Part shown: piece by piece, positions 9,414 through 17,431 of the stretch | How positions within the stretch are numbered: position 1 is the first letter of the stretch | Layout of the letters: every line of letters begins with the position of its first letter | DNA from: Leuconostoc inhae | Lineage (GTDB): Bacteria; Bacillota; Bacilli; Lactobacillales; Lactobacillaceae | Length of the DNA: 64,000 nt | NCBI RefSeq assembly: GCF_019656015.1 | Contig: NZ_BPKW01000008.1 | Span: forward strand, 40,464-104,463 | Direction: 5' to 3' | The notes under the pieces: model-generated | What the model was told of the DNA's origin: nothing | Databases searched by the model: none | What the model saw: the letters and a program-made list of their open reading frames with translations, nothing else | Position numbers and translations under genes: made by a program

Positions 9414-10144
9414 TGATGTTAGAAAAACTAAAACAAGAAGTATACAATGCCAATATGTCATTGCCTAAATTAGGGCTTGTCACTTTTACATGGGGCAACG
9501 TATCTGGTATTGATCGTGAAAAGGGATTGTTTGTTATTAAACCATCTGGTGTGGCGTATGAGGCGTTAAAACCTGCTGATATGGTTGTGATTAATTTAGA
9601 TGGCGAGGTTGTTGAAGGTGATTTAAATCCATCAAGTGATACACCAACACATGCCTATTTGTATCGTCATTTTGAAAATATTGGTGGCATTACGCATACG
9701 CATTCGCCTTGGGGGGTATCCTTTGCAGCAGCGAAAATGGATATTCCAGCGGTGAGTACAACACATGCTGACACGTTCTATGGTGATATTCCATGTGTAC
9801 CGGCACTTAATGAAGAACAAATTCGCTCAGCCTATGAGATGAATACAGGGGCCGTCATTGTGTCAGAATTTGAACGGCGAGGCATAGATCCAGATGCGAC
9901 ACCAGCGGCATTAGTTAGTCAGCATGGGCCATTTTCCTGGGGACCAACACCTGAAAAATCAGTTTATAACGCTAAAGTATTAGAAGTATCAGCTGAAATT
10001 AGTTATCATGCACTACAGTCAACACGATCAGATATCCACGTGCCACAGTATTTATTAGATAAACATTACTATCGTAAACATGGTGCTAATGCTTATTATG
10101 GACAAGGGTCTGCGCAATCGAGGACTCATATATCACATGTATAA
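9413..10144 (+). CDS. ulaF: L-ribulose-5-phosphate 4-epimerase UlaF
   Basis: A 243-aa class II aldolase-type epimerase. Family motifs visible are LVTFTWGNVSGID, FVIKPSGV, the Zn-binding HTHSPWG and a further His in LVSQHGPFSWG. It makes D-xylulose-5-phosphate, which enters the phosphoketolase pathway in heterofermenters. The ATG overlaps the last base of the ulaE stop (TAATG); a second ATG follows at once, and GGAAGG upstream suits either. It is the last gene of the operon, followed by a strong terminator. Confidence 0.93.
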   Translation: MMLEKLKQEVYNANMSLPKLGLVTFTWGNVSGIDREKGLFVIKPSGVAYEALKPADMVVINLDGEVVEGDLNPSSDTPTHAYLYRHFENIGGITHTHSPWGVSFAAAKMDIPAVSTTHADTFYGDIPCVPALNEEQIRSAYEMNTGAVIVSEFERRGIDPDATPAALVSQHGPFSWGPTPEKSVYNAKVLEVSAEISYHALQSTRSDIHVPQYLLDKHYYRKHGANAYYGQGSAQSRTHISHV

Positions 10145-10187
10145 TGGTATGATGTGATATATAGTATTTAGGATCATAAGCAAACGT

Positions 10188-10233
10188 ATACTAAAATACC
10201 GGACAGATTTTCTTCTGTCCGGTATTTTAGTAT
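10188..10233. terminator. bidirectional intrinsic terminator
   Basis: Perfect 20-base arms (10188-10207 and 10214-10233) around a 6-base T-rich loop, with A/T runs inside the arms. It closes the ula operon and the convergent permease gene. Confidence 0.92.
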
Positions 10234-10239
10234 GTCTGG

Positions 10240-11838
10240 TTATTTTTTAACTTTTGCGTTAACACGCTGTGCTTGTTTAAAGTATTTTGTCATAACCGAG
10301 CTAACAGTTCCCCAATAGAAAAAAATTAGAGAGCCAACAATAATGAAAATAAAATCAAAAGGATAGTGAATCCAATTTTGACCATTAAATTCTTTTGATC
10401 CGATGTAAGACATGATAGAAATAAAAATCAAGTAACCAATCATCCAAAAGCTACCTTTGAAAGCACGTTTCGTTTTGTTAAAACCGTTACGCCATTCGTA
10501 GTAAAAATAAAAAGGTAAGCCTAGTAGAATGACTAGGATGACTTCTATCGTTGTTGGCCACATCGCCCAGTAAGTAGCCAGGGATGCAAGAACAAAAGAT
10601 AAAGGTGCCATGTAATTGAGTAGCTTGCCGCGGAAAGGGCGTGTAAATTCAGGCGCCATTTGCCGCAATGAGACGGCAGTTACCGGGCCAGTTAAGTAAG
10701 CAATTAGTGTAGACGTTGAAATCACACTGGCAAGAGTGCCCCAAGACCTGAAGATAGATACCATGAGCATACTCAAAATTGCGTTGACAACCATAGCAAT
10801 GCGGGGTGTACCATACTTTTGGTTTATTTTACCTACAAATTTTGGAATGTGATTGTTTGACACCATTGCTGCCAAAGTTCGACTCGAAGATGCTACAAAC
10901 GATACGCCAGTACCAAATGGTGAGATGAAAGCGTCCATGTAGAGTAACACTGATAACCAATGAATACCCAGTAAAATAGCTAAATCAGCAAAAGGAGAAG
11001 CAAAGTTAATACCATGCCACCCGCTCTTAGCAATCATAGCTGGATTAAGTGATGTAATGAAAGTACTTTGCAGTAAGACATATATAATGCCACTGATAAT
11101 AAGAGAATAGGCGATACCACGTCCAATATTACGTTTTGGGTTTTCTATTTCACTCCCCATATTAATCACTGTCTGGAAGGCGTTAAATGAAAAGATAATA
11201 CCTGATACGGTTGTTGCAGCAAATATAGGTGCTGTGCCATAGGGCATAAATTCGTGCAGGTTGGTCCCGTAATTTTCTGGGTGAAATCCTGATAATGTCA
11301 GCATGACAATCGTCAAAATAGGAACACCAATTTTGAAAATGGAAATCACACTTGTGAAGTTAGTTAATAGTGCGACAGACCAATAATTGAGTAACGTGAA
11401 AACAACAATAAAAGCAAAGACAACGAGTAAACCAGTTGTTGTAATTGAACCGTTTGAAATGAAATTTCGTGTCCAATTAGCCCACGCCCAAGGCCATGAG
11501 CTCATATATTGTACAGCAGCAACTGATTCGATAGGAATTAATGTAATTAATGATATCCAATTAGCCCAAGAGGCAATAAAGCCAAGCAGCGAGCCATGCG
11601 TATATTGCGCATATTTACTCATCCCACCTGATTGTGGGAACATTGTTCCGAGTTCAATATAATTGTAAGCAATTGTACCAATGATGATTCCGCCAATTAC
11701 CCAAGAAATAATTGAAGCTGGGCCGGCAATCTTTGAGGCTTCCCAAGCGCCGAATAGCCAACCAGATCCGATAAGTGATCCTAGACCTAGCATGATGAGC
11801 TGAAACAGACCGATCTTTTTATTATGATGTGTGTCCAT
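10240..11838 (-). CDS. APC-superfamily amino-acid permease (aspartate:H+ symporter-like)
   Basis: A 532-aa polytopic membrane protein. It begins KKIGLFQLIMLGLGSLIGSGWLFG, the APC helix 1 signature, and has about 12 hydrophobic segments, including FSFNAFQTVINMGSEIENPKRNIGRG, which matches the helix 6 region. The overall pattern resembles B. subtilis YveA (an aspartate-proton symporter) more than the lysine or GABA groups, but the substrate is inferred. The frame is open to 11976; GGAGG lies 5 bases before the ATG at 11838 and decides the start. It stands alone between two bidirectional terminators. Confidence 0.82.
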   Translation of the reverse strand: MDTHHNKKIGLFQLIMLGLGSLIGSGWLFGAWEASKIAGPASIISWVIGGIIIGTIAYNYIELGTMFPQSGGMSKYAQYTHGSLLGFIASWANWISLITLIPIESVAAVQYMSSWPWAWANWTRNFISNGSITTTGLLVVFAFIVVFTLLNYWSVALLTNFTSVISIFKIGVPILTIVMLTLSGFHPENYGTNLHEFMPYGTAPIFAATTVSGIIFSFNAFQTVINMGSEIENPKRNIGRGIAYSLIISGIIYVLLQSTFITSLNPAMIAKSGWHGINFASPFADLAILLGIHWLSVLLYMDAFISPFGTGVSFVASSSRTLAAMVSNNHIPKFVGKINQKYGTPRIAMVVNAILSMLMVSIFRSWGTLASVISTSTLIAYLTGPVTAVSLRQMAPEFTRPFRGKLLNYMAPLSFVLASLATYWAMWPTTIEVILVILLGLPFYFYYEWRNGFNKTKRAFKGSFWMIGYLIFISIMSYIGSKEFNGQNWIHYPFDFIFIIVGSLIFFYWGTVSSVMTKYFKQAQRVNAKVKK

Positions 11839-11979
11839 GTGTCCTCCGTGACATATGCTTAAAAGCATACCACTTTTTGCGATAAGAATAAAATTCATGC
11901 CGCCAAATACTGTGATTTTTGAGGTGAGGTTTAAGAATTTGTTAAAATAAAGGGACAAATTTGACGATAGTGGCACATT

Positions 11980-12036
11980 AAAAAATTCAATAATTAGTTA
12001 CTTTTTGAATTAAAGTAACATCATATTGAATTTTTT
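11980..12036. terminator. nested hairpin terminator after the PTS operon
   Basis: Outer arms AAAAAATTCAATA (11980-11992) and TATTGAATTTTTT (12024-12036) enclose an inner GTTACTTT/AAAGTAAC stem. On the minus strand the T-run faces the end of the PTS operon. Confidence 0.75.
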
Positions 12037-12075
12037 ATCAATTTAGTGGGTAATATTATTGGGGCATGTCTGTGA

Positions 12076-12396
12076 TCAAGATTCACTGACATTTTTCTTA
12101 TATAGTGTGATAAATTCTTTTATAAGATCTTGATAGGTAATAGCGGTCATCAAGTGATCTTGTGCATGGACCATATACAAATTAACCTCGGTATGTTCGC
12201 CTTGCGCCTCTTTCGTTAACATATCACTTTGAATATGATGGGCTTCGCTCAATGCTTGGTTGGATTGTGTCATGAACTGATCAGCTTTTTCAAAATCATC
12301 TTTTTTCGCCGCTTCAAGCGCTTCATGAGCTAGTCCTTTAGCATTGCCGGCGTTCATAATGATACCCATAACGACGTTCATATACTGATCGTCCAT
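12076..12396 (-). CDS. lactose/cellobiose-type PTS EIIA
   Basis: A 106-aa all-helical EIIA of the LacF/CelC family: IIMNAGNAKGLAHEALEAA near the start, and the phosphorylated His within YMVHAQDHLMTA near residue 75. It phosphorylates the EIIB encoded upstream. I place the start at the ATG at 12396, one base after the EIIB stop, rather than an in-frame TTG at 12405. GGGAG sits inside the end of EIIB. Confidence 0.92.
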   Translation of the reverse strand: MDDQYMNVVMGIIMNAGNAKGLAHEALEAAKKDDFEKADQFMTQSNQALSEAHHIQSDMLTKEAQGEHTEVNLYMVHAQDHLMTAITYQDLIKEFITLYKKNVSES

Positions 12397-12397
12397 A

Positions 12398-12724
12398 TTA
12401 CTCAACTCCCATCAAATTTTCTGCAAGTTCAAGTACTTTTTCGCCGTTCATCATGCCGTAGTCGACCATAGGTATAACTGCCATTGGAATATTTTTGGCA
12501 TCGGTTTTAGACTGCACTTCTGCTTTTAAATAGGATACTTGTGGACCTAAAAGTACCACATTAGGTATGTTGTCAGAATTTAATTGTGTATCAATGTCAG
12601 AGGTGGATTTTGCAAAAATTGTGTAATTTTTATTTTGTTTTTCGGCAACTTGTTGGATTTTTTGTACCAGCAATGAAGTTGACATACCAGCAGCACAGGC
12701 CAACATGATAATTTTTTCAGACAT
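12398..12724 (-). CDS. lactose/cellobiose-type PTS EIIB
   Basis: A 108-aa cytoplasmic EIIB with the phosphocysteine loop IIMLACAAGMSTSLLV (Cys10) and the VVLLGPQVSYL segment typical of the LacE/CelA B-domain. It takes phosphate from EIIA and gives it to the sugar bound by the EIIC encoded at 13852-15138. GGAG lies about 8 bases before the ATG. Confidence 0.93.
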   Translation of the reverse strand: MSEKIIMLACAAGMSTSLLVQKIQQVAEKQNKNYTIFAKSTSDIDTQLNSDNIPNVVLLGPQVSYLKAEVQSKTDAKNIPMAVIPMVDYGMMNGEKVLELAENLMGVE

Positions 12725-12740
12725 AATATTTCTCCTTTAT

Positions 12741-13832
12741 TCAGTTACTAGTTACTAATTTAAATGTTTGCCAAGGTTTAATTGTGTTGAGAATAGCCAA
12801 ATTAGTACTGTCTACTTGACCAATAACATTATAATGCCCATCATTTTCCCAAGGTTGTAAGGCAATTTGTAATTCGCCTTTGTATTGTCCAAAGCTGTCA
12901 TTACCAATAATAATATCACCTAAAACAATGTCAGATAAATTATTCGGTGTCATGTCAGCATGACTATATTTGATACGTGATTGGCTAGATCTAATCATGT
13001 ATCCCGAATAATCACCTCTATACAATTGTAATTCATCTAATGTGATGTGTTTTTCAACATCAGATATATTCGAATTCAAATTTACTTCTAATACAGGATA
13101 AGGACTTAGAAATGCGTCTCTAATAGCTGTTAATTCTGATACATCAAGCATAGAACTACTTGTATAGATGTTATCTATCAAATTAGTTTGTTTGATTAGT
13201 TGTACTTGACTCGCAGCTGACATATTGCGTTGTGCTTCCATTGACACCATTTTATTAGCAATCGGCCATGGACCAATTTTGCCAGTGGTGCCATCAATAA
13301 ATGCTGATGTTTCAAGATTATGGTCTTTATATTTTTTTGCGGTTGCCATGAAGTAATCCGCTTGAAGACCTGTACGTAGCTGAGGGTAAAAATTATGAGA
13401 GCCAGTCAGATTATTAGTATTGGCACCGAAATCACAAATCATGTCAATATAGTGTTGGCCACGCGAAATGTTGGTTTCTATTTTTAAATTCCAAGGATTA
13501 AAAGTCATTTTGGTTTCTTCGTATCCTGTGAAGCCTTCATCTAAACGGATAGTCGTGACACCTAATTCTTTAAAAAAGCTTAGATCAGAATAATCAATAT
13601 TAAGCTGTTTAAATAATTTAGGATTAATATCGATGCAGGTTTGCATATCCAGTTGATTGCCATATTGAATGATTTGTTTAAATTGACTAATGACAGTAGA
13701 CGAATCTTTTGCGACTTCTAACAAAGATGTAAAAATTTTTTTATATCCTAATTGATGAGCTTGATCAAGGTAAGCTTGCATGTCCTTAAAGGAACTTTTA
13801 GATGGATAAATTGAAATGCCTAATTCACTCAT
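12741..13832 (-). CDS. DUF871/MupG-family phospho-glycosidase-like protein
   Basis: A 363-aa protein with an N-terminal TIM barrel (LGISIYPSKSS, YKKIFTSLLEV, TIRLDEGFTG, GSHNFYPQLRTGL) and a smaller C-terminal domain ending GQVDSTNLAILN-IKPWQTF. This is the DUF871 family, in which S. aureus MupG is a 6-phospho-N-acetylmuramidase. It sits inside a PTS operon that has no GH1 or GH4 phospho-beta-glycosidase, so it is the best candidate to split the phosphorylated sugar. The sugar itself is unknown. GGAG before the ATG at 13832 decides the start; the longer frame runs into the EIIC gene. It overlaps nothing and lies 16 bases upstream of EIIB. Confidence 0.85.
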   Translation of the reverse strand: MSELGISIYPSKSSFKDMQAYLDQAHQLGYKKIFTSLLEVAKDSSTVISQFKQIIQYGNQLDMQTCIDINPKLFKQLNIDYSDLSFFKELGVTTIRLDEGFTGYEETKMTFNPWNLKIETNISRGQHYIDMICDFGANTNNLTGSHNFYPQLRTGLQADYFMATAKKYKDHNLETSAFIDGTTGKIGPWPIANKMVSMEAQRNMSAASQVQLIKQTNLIDNIYTSSSMLDVSELTAIRDAFLSPYPVLEVNLNSNISDVEKHITLDELQLYRGDYSGYMIRSSQSRIKYSHADMTPNNLSDIVLGDIIIGNDSFGQYKGELQIALQPWENDGHYNVIGQVDSTNLAILNTIKPWQTFKLVTSN

Positions 13833-13851
13833 GATTAACTCCTTATTTAAT

Positions 13852-15138
13852 TTATCGTTCGTTTTTGAGTTCGATTTTATCAATATTCTTGACGAAAGGT
13901 AGATAAATGATAATATCTAGCACGATTAAGATTATTTGCAATATTGATCCCGATATGTGCGAACCTGTTGCTAAGAATCCGGAAATGATGGGTGGTGTCA
14001 CCCAAGGAACAACGACACCAACTGTGGCATGAACAATACCTGTGGTCATCGCCACATATGTGATGATGGCATTTAAAACAGGTGCTAAGATAAACGGAAT
14101 AAACAAACTAACATTTAAAACGACGGGCGTACCAAACATTGTGGGTTCATTAATGTTAAATAAACCAGGTGGCGTAATTAACGTTTTTAACGTGGTATAC
14201 CGTTTTGATTTAGCGATTAACCAAATAGCTAAGACCAAGCCAAGTGTTGCACCGCCACCACCCATGTAAACAAAGAAATCCATGAATGGTTGTGTCACAA
14301 TATGAGGCATAGTTGCATTAGGATTGTTTTGATAAATTTTTAAATTTTCACCCATCAGTGCTAACCAGATTGGGCTCATAATTGCACCAGTGATATTACC
14401 ACCATGAATACCAATGAACCATAGTAACGAGGTAATAATACTAACAATAATTGCACCTGCTAACGAACCACCAAAAGCACCTAAGGGTCGTCCAAGTAGT
14501 ACTTGAAGTACTTGATGTATATTTTCAAATGACGTCATTTTGAAGCCAGCGTATATGAGTCCCCAAAATATTAAGATGACAGCGCCGGGAATTAAAGCTG
14601 CGAAGGAATTAGCTACAGCTGGTGGTACACCGTCAGGCATTTTGATTTGAATGTTTCTTTTGACAAACCAGTTAAAAATAGCTGTGCTAATTAAAGCAAC
14701 AAGAATTGCACCAAATAGTCCAGATGCGCCTAAGTAGGCATATGAAATTCCTGTTTGAGGCGTGCTACCTGCGCTCATTAAATCAGGGGTCACCAAGAAA
14801 AAGCTAGCTAGTGATAAAATACCAGCCGATAAAGCGTCGGTGCCATGTGATTCAGCATAACGATAGGCAATACCGAAAGCCGCTACTAATCCCATTAATC
14901 CAAAACTAGAATTAATGATTTTCACTAGCCAATCGAACACGCCGGTCGTTACCAACCAGTTTTTAAAAGGTTCAATAGAAAAGCCATTGGCAATCAGTAA
15001 AGCCATTGATCCGACAATAACTAGTGGCATGCTCAGTGCGATACCATCACGTATAGAATTAAGTGGTTTGTTGGCAGCTAATTTGGCACCAACCGGCTGT
15101 AAATACTTTTCCAGCCAAAATGATATTTTATTGTTCAT
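13852..15138 (-). CDS. cellobiose-type PTS EIIC permease
   Basis: A 428-aa membrane permease of the Lac/Cel family: N-terminal FWLEKYLQPVGAKLAANKPLNSIRDGIALSMPLVIVGS, then about ten hydrophobic segments with the conserved IHGGNITGAIMSPIW and NINEPTMFGTPVVLN loops (the second takes part in sugar binding). It imports the sugar and presents it to phospho-EIIB. TAGGAGG precedes the ATG. It is the first gene of the IIC-DUF871-IIB-IIA operon. Confidence 0.93.
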   Translation of the reverse strand: MNNKISFWLEKYLQPVGAKLAANKPLNSIRDGIALSMPLVIVGSMALLIANGFSIEPFKNWLVTTGVFDWLVKIINSSFGLMGLVAAFGIAYRYAESHGTDALSAGILSLASFFLVTPDLMSAGSTPQTGISYAYLGASGLFGAILVALISTAIFNWFVKRNIQIKMPDGVPPAVANSFAALIPGAVILIFWGLIYAGFKMTSFENIHQVLQVLLGRPLGAFGGSLAGAIIVSIITSLLWFIGIHGGNITGAIMSPIWLALMGENLKIYQNNPNATMPHIVTQPFMDFFVYMGGGGATLGLVLAIWLIAKSKRYTTLKTLITPPGLFNINEPTMFGTPVVLNVSLFIPFILAPVLNAIITYVAMTTGIVHATVGVVVPWVTPPIISGFLATGSHISGSILQIILIVLDIIIYLPFVKNIDKIELKNER

Positions 15139-15168
15139 ACGACGATCCTCCTAAGTTCTTGTAGCTAT

Positions 15169-15197
15169 AATGTAAGCGTTTACAACGCTATTGTCTA
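15169..15197 (-). promoter_or_regulatory. PTS operon promoter with cre site inside it
   Basis: Minus strand: TAGACA (15192-15197), 17-base spacer, TACATT (15169-15174). The near-palindrome TGTAAGCGTTTACA (15171-15184) is a full cre match covering the -10 and part of the spacer, so CcpA should repress strongly. Confidence 0.8.
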
Positions 15198-15540
15198 GGA
15201 TTTTTTTAATAGGACATAAAAGGTCTAAGTATACCAAATATGATAATAATGAAGGATTATGAATAAAATATCAATTAAGTGGTATAGACCAATTAAAATA
15301 AAAAAATTGTTCGATAATTATTTTAATAAAAAATTAATAAATGACAAAAAATCGTATGATACGATTTTTTGTCATTTATAGTGTTTGATATGTTCATAAT
15401 TCGTTGAATAGTTACCGCTTTAATATAGTTGATAACCATTCAACGTCAAAAAGTGACCGTTCATGTTGTTTTTATGGGAAGTAAGAATATATTTGTGTAT
15501 ATTGAGTAGTGAATAATTTGCGGTCACAATCACCGCGTTA
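15198..15540. other. AT-rich intergenic region with operator-like repeats and a gene remnant
   Basis: No intact gene seen. It holds TGGT-ATAG-ACCA at 15280-15291, the core of GntR/HutC-type operators, and a looser GGTCT-N4-ATACC at 15222-15235. It also holds a long perfect palindrome (separate entry), a possible decayed coding fragment on the minus strand around 15400-15480 (see findings) and a small GCGGT/ACCGC inverted repeat at 15520-15536 just upstream of the next gene. Confidence 0.5.
15338..15378. terminator. 41-base perfect palindrome, probable bidirectional terminator
   Basis: Arms 15338-15357 and 15359-15378 are exactly complementary with a one-base centre, with AAAAAA and TTTTTT inside the arms. 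It would stop transcription on either strand. Confidence 0.7.
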
Positions 15541-15551
15541 AAGGAATCAAT

Positions 15552-15845
15552 ATGATAAAGAAAATACTACTTTTTGTACAATTCAGAATAGTTGTTGCTT
15601 TATGTTTATTGTTGGTATTAATTGGGCTGAGTGATCAGCAGCGGTTCGATATGTTGTCACAACAATTTATGCTTGCGATGTTAAATATTTTGCTGACGTT
15701 AGAATTTTGTTTACTGCTGATATTTGCGTATTTGTCTGATAAAGTGTCAACTGTTTGGGCGCAGTACTTGGCACGAAAATCTTGGCAATACGTATTTTTA
15801 TGGACAGGTATCGTTGGTGTATTCCTATTTAAACGGAAAAAGTAA
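15552..15845 (+). CDS. small hydrophobic membrane protein, bacteriocin island
   Basis: 97 residues with three predicted membrane segments (about residues 7-25, 35-57 and 73-90) and a basic tail FLFKRKK. AAGGA lies 6 bases before the ATG. I do not recognise a family. Its position at the head of a run of tiny membrane proteins and double-glycine peptides suggests an immunity or accessory role. That is inferred from context. Confidence 0.55.
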   Translation: MIKKILLFVQFRIVVALCLLLVLIGLSDQQRFDMLSQQFMLAMLNILLTLEFCLLLIFAYLSDKVSTVWAQYLARKSWQYVFLWTGIVGVFLFKRKK

Positions 15846-15895
15846 CTTAAGCCTTTGTACTGCTGATAGTGACAATAGATGAAAGGAATTATCAT

Positions 15896-16099
15896 ATGAA
15901 AATTAAACATCAAAATTCAACACAGCCAGTCAAGATGATTATCACGTCAGATACGGTTATGAAGTTCAGCCTAAAAGTGAGTATCGTTTTTTATGCTTGT
16001 TATCTTATAGCGTCATTAGTGGGATGGGTTAAAAATGATGACACAGTGACAATAGCGATACTGTTATGTTTGTCGACTTCGTTTTTAACTTCACAGTAG
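15896..16099 (+). CDS. small membrane protein, possible immunity protein
   Basis: 67 residues, with a polar N-terminus and two membrane segments (about 24-42 and 48-63). GAAAGGA sets the ATG at 15896 instead of a longer frame from 15869. It shares layout and a weakly similar C-terminal half with the next gene (a TVTIAILLCLS stretch against YTIALVFYALF), so the two may be tandem paralogues. No known family recognised. Confidence 0.5.
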   Translation: MKIKHQNSTQPVKMIITSDTVMKFSLKVSIVFYACYLIASLVGWVKNDDTVTIAILLCLSTSFLTSQ

Positions 16100-16134
16100 G
16101 CGTTAAATAAAGCATAAGTCAGGAATTTTATATT

Positions 16135-16350
16135 ATGAAACGTCATTTTTTAGCATTCACAGCACCAATTAAAAAACTAGTAATAAACACAAAGTTAAAT
16201 ATTGTTGTGCATGCAGCATTTATCATATTAACCGTTATCTTAATATTGGGTGATACAGGTATTGTGGGAAAAATTAGGGTAGTCGAACAAAATTATACGA
16301 TTGCCCTCGTTTTTTATGCTTTATTTATTAGTTTACAAGATAAATCTTAA
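16135..16350 (+). CDS. small membrane protein, possible paralogue of the preceding gene
   Basis: 71 residues with two membrane segments (about 21-40 and 50-66). It begins 35 bases after the previous gene, and AGGA upstream is rather far from the ATG. Function unknown; see the preceding entry for the resemblance. Followed by about 160 bases with no gene, which contain the first copy of a 26-base repeat. Confidence 0.45.
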   Translation: MKRHFLAFTAPIKKLVINTKLNIVVHAAFIILTVILILGDTGIVGKIRVVEQNYTIALVFYALFISLQDKS

Positions 16351-16467
16351 GTGCTCATCAATTAAAATGGTTATTTTTTCAATAATTGATGTTGAATATA
16401 ACAAAGTTAATTGAAAAATGAATACATTGCTGGTATTTATACAATCTGTTTTGAATTATGTCTTATC

Positions 16468-16493
16468 AATAAAGCGGTTCGGAATTTCAGTAT
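16468..16493. repeat. 26-base repeat, copy 1
   Basis: Matches 17911-17936 at 24 of 26 positions (core CGGAATTTCAGTAT). Each copy lies upstream of a small gene of the bacteriocin island. It could be a promoter region or the edge of a duplicated module. Confidence 0.75.
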
Positions 16494-16580
16494 AGAGGGC
16501 AATGAAGCATAATGAAATTAAGATGTATTATTGTATATCATGTCAGTAAAAGTGAGCGATCACTTTCTAAGGAGTTGTTG

Positions 16581-16808
16581 ATGGTTATGGGCAAAAGTAT
16601 GATTTTTAAAATCGCTGTAAAAGATGCTGGTATGACACTAGCAGCTATACTTCCAATTATGGTTTTTGCATATTCTGTTAAAACGTTTCTGCTATTGGCT
16701 GGTCTCATTATTATCAGTATTTTTATTTTTTATATGGTGGACATACTCTTTTTATCCTATACGCATATTGGAAAAAACAGGGTTGCTAAATATGCTAAAA
16801 AATTATAA
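16581..16808 (+). CDS. small membrane protein, bacteriocin island
   Basis: 75 residues with two strongly hydrophobic segments (about 17-35 and 37-58) and a basic C-terminus (GKNRVAKYAKKL), the usual look of class II bacteriocin immunity proteins. AAGGAG lies 6 bases before the ATG at 16581; the frame is open from 16512 without a comparable ribosome site. No family recognised. Confidence 0.5.
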   Translation: MVMGKSMIFKIAVKDAGMTLAAILPIMVFAYSVKTFLLLAGLIIISIFIFYMVDILFLSYTHIGKNRVAKYAKKL

Positions 16809-16860
16809 CAATTAATTTCAACAGTTTTATTTGAAATTATAGCCGCAGAAATTGGAGTAT

Positions 16861-16941
16861 ATGATTGATAACTTATTATTTATTGTAGTTGATGATTTAA
16901 TTGTGGTTAGTTTAAGTAAAAGAAAAGAGGAAAAAATTTGA
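16861..16941 (+). CDS. 26-aa hydrophobic mini-protein coupled to the next precursor
   Basis: ATG at 16861 is preceded by TTGGAG. The product has a hydrophobic stretch (LLFIVVDDLIVVSL) and a charged tail SKRKEEKI. Its TGA overlaps the TTG start of the following precursor (TTGA), an arrangement that allows translational coupling. It could be a genuine micro-protein or only a leader ORF. Confidence 0.4.
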   Translation: MIDNLLFIVVDDLIVVSLSKRKEEKI

Positions 16942-17102
16942 ATTATCAAAACTATAAAAAATTATCTGATAGTGAATTAAGTGAAGTTAATGGTGGTTTG
17001 GTACCGGTCATTATTGGCGGGGCTGTAGGCCTGTATCTTTTGAAAGATGGATGGACACATTCAGATCAAATTGCCAAGGGGATTAAAAAAGGATGGGGAT
17101 AA
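16938..17102 (+). CDS. double-glycine bacteriocin precursor (54 aa)
   Basis: TTG start at 16938 with AGAGG upstream. The leader is 20 residues and ends in the textbook LSDSELSEVNGG. The 34-residue mature part starts LVPVIIGGAVGLYLLKDGW and ends IAKGIKKGWG. It has a GxxxG motif (GGAVG), is cationic at the C-terminus and lacks Cys, like one chain of a class IIb two-peptide bacteriocin. It needs a C39-type ABC transporter, which is not encoded in this window. The peptide at 17432 also has a 34-residue mature part with GxxxG motifs and is the likely partner. Confidence 0.75.
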   Translation: MNYQNYKKLSDSELSEVNGGLVPVIIGGAVGLYLLKDGWTHSDQIAKGIKKGWG

Positions 17103-17120
17103 AAATTAGAGGAAATTTAT

Positions 17121-17339
17121 ATGGAGAAGACAGTCCGCGTTTTTTTTGAAAATGTGCATCCGATTTATGTTGTGATAGTTATTTTAATTGGCATCAGCAT
17201 TGGAGATTTTTTAAATAGTTTAATTATCAAAATTATTGACAGTTTCATCATAAATACAATTGTTGGTGGATTGTCAGTATATTTCACCTTGATTATAGCC
17301 AGTTACATATGCTATTTAAAAATGAAGCAGGGAAAATAA
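17121..17339 (+). CDS. putative bacteriocin immunity membrane protein
   Basis: 72 residues with two long hydrophobic segments (about 15-33 and 42-66) and a charged tail KMKQGK. GAGG lies 8 bases before the ATG. It sits between two double-glycine precursors, the typical place of the dedicated immunity gene. The role is inferred from position and topology; no conserved family motif recognised. Confidence 0.6.
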   Translation: MEKTVRVFFENVHPIYVVIVILIGISIGDFLNSLIIKIIDSFIINTIVGGLSVYFTLIIASYICYLKMKQGK

Positions 17340-17431
17340 TCAGATTTTAGTATATGTGAAACAGTAATCAAGGGTTAACATATGATGTTATCATTTTTGA
17401 CTAATGAAAATACAGAAGGATAAATAGAAAA

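Noticed and set aside
15338..15378. 41-base palindrome as attachment site or recombination target
   Set aside because: A6/T6 runs within the arms and the gene-end position fit a terminator; no integrase or second copy seen.
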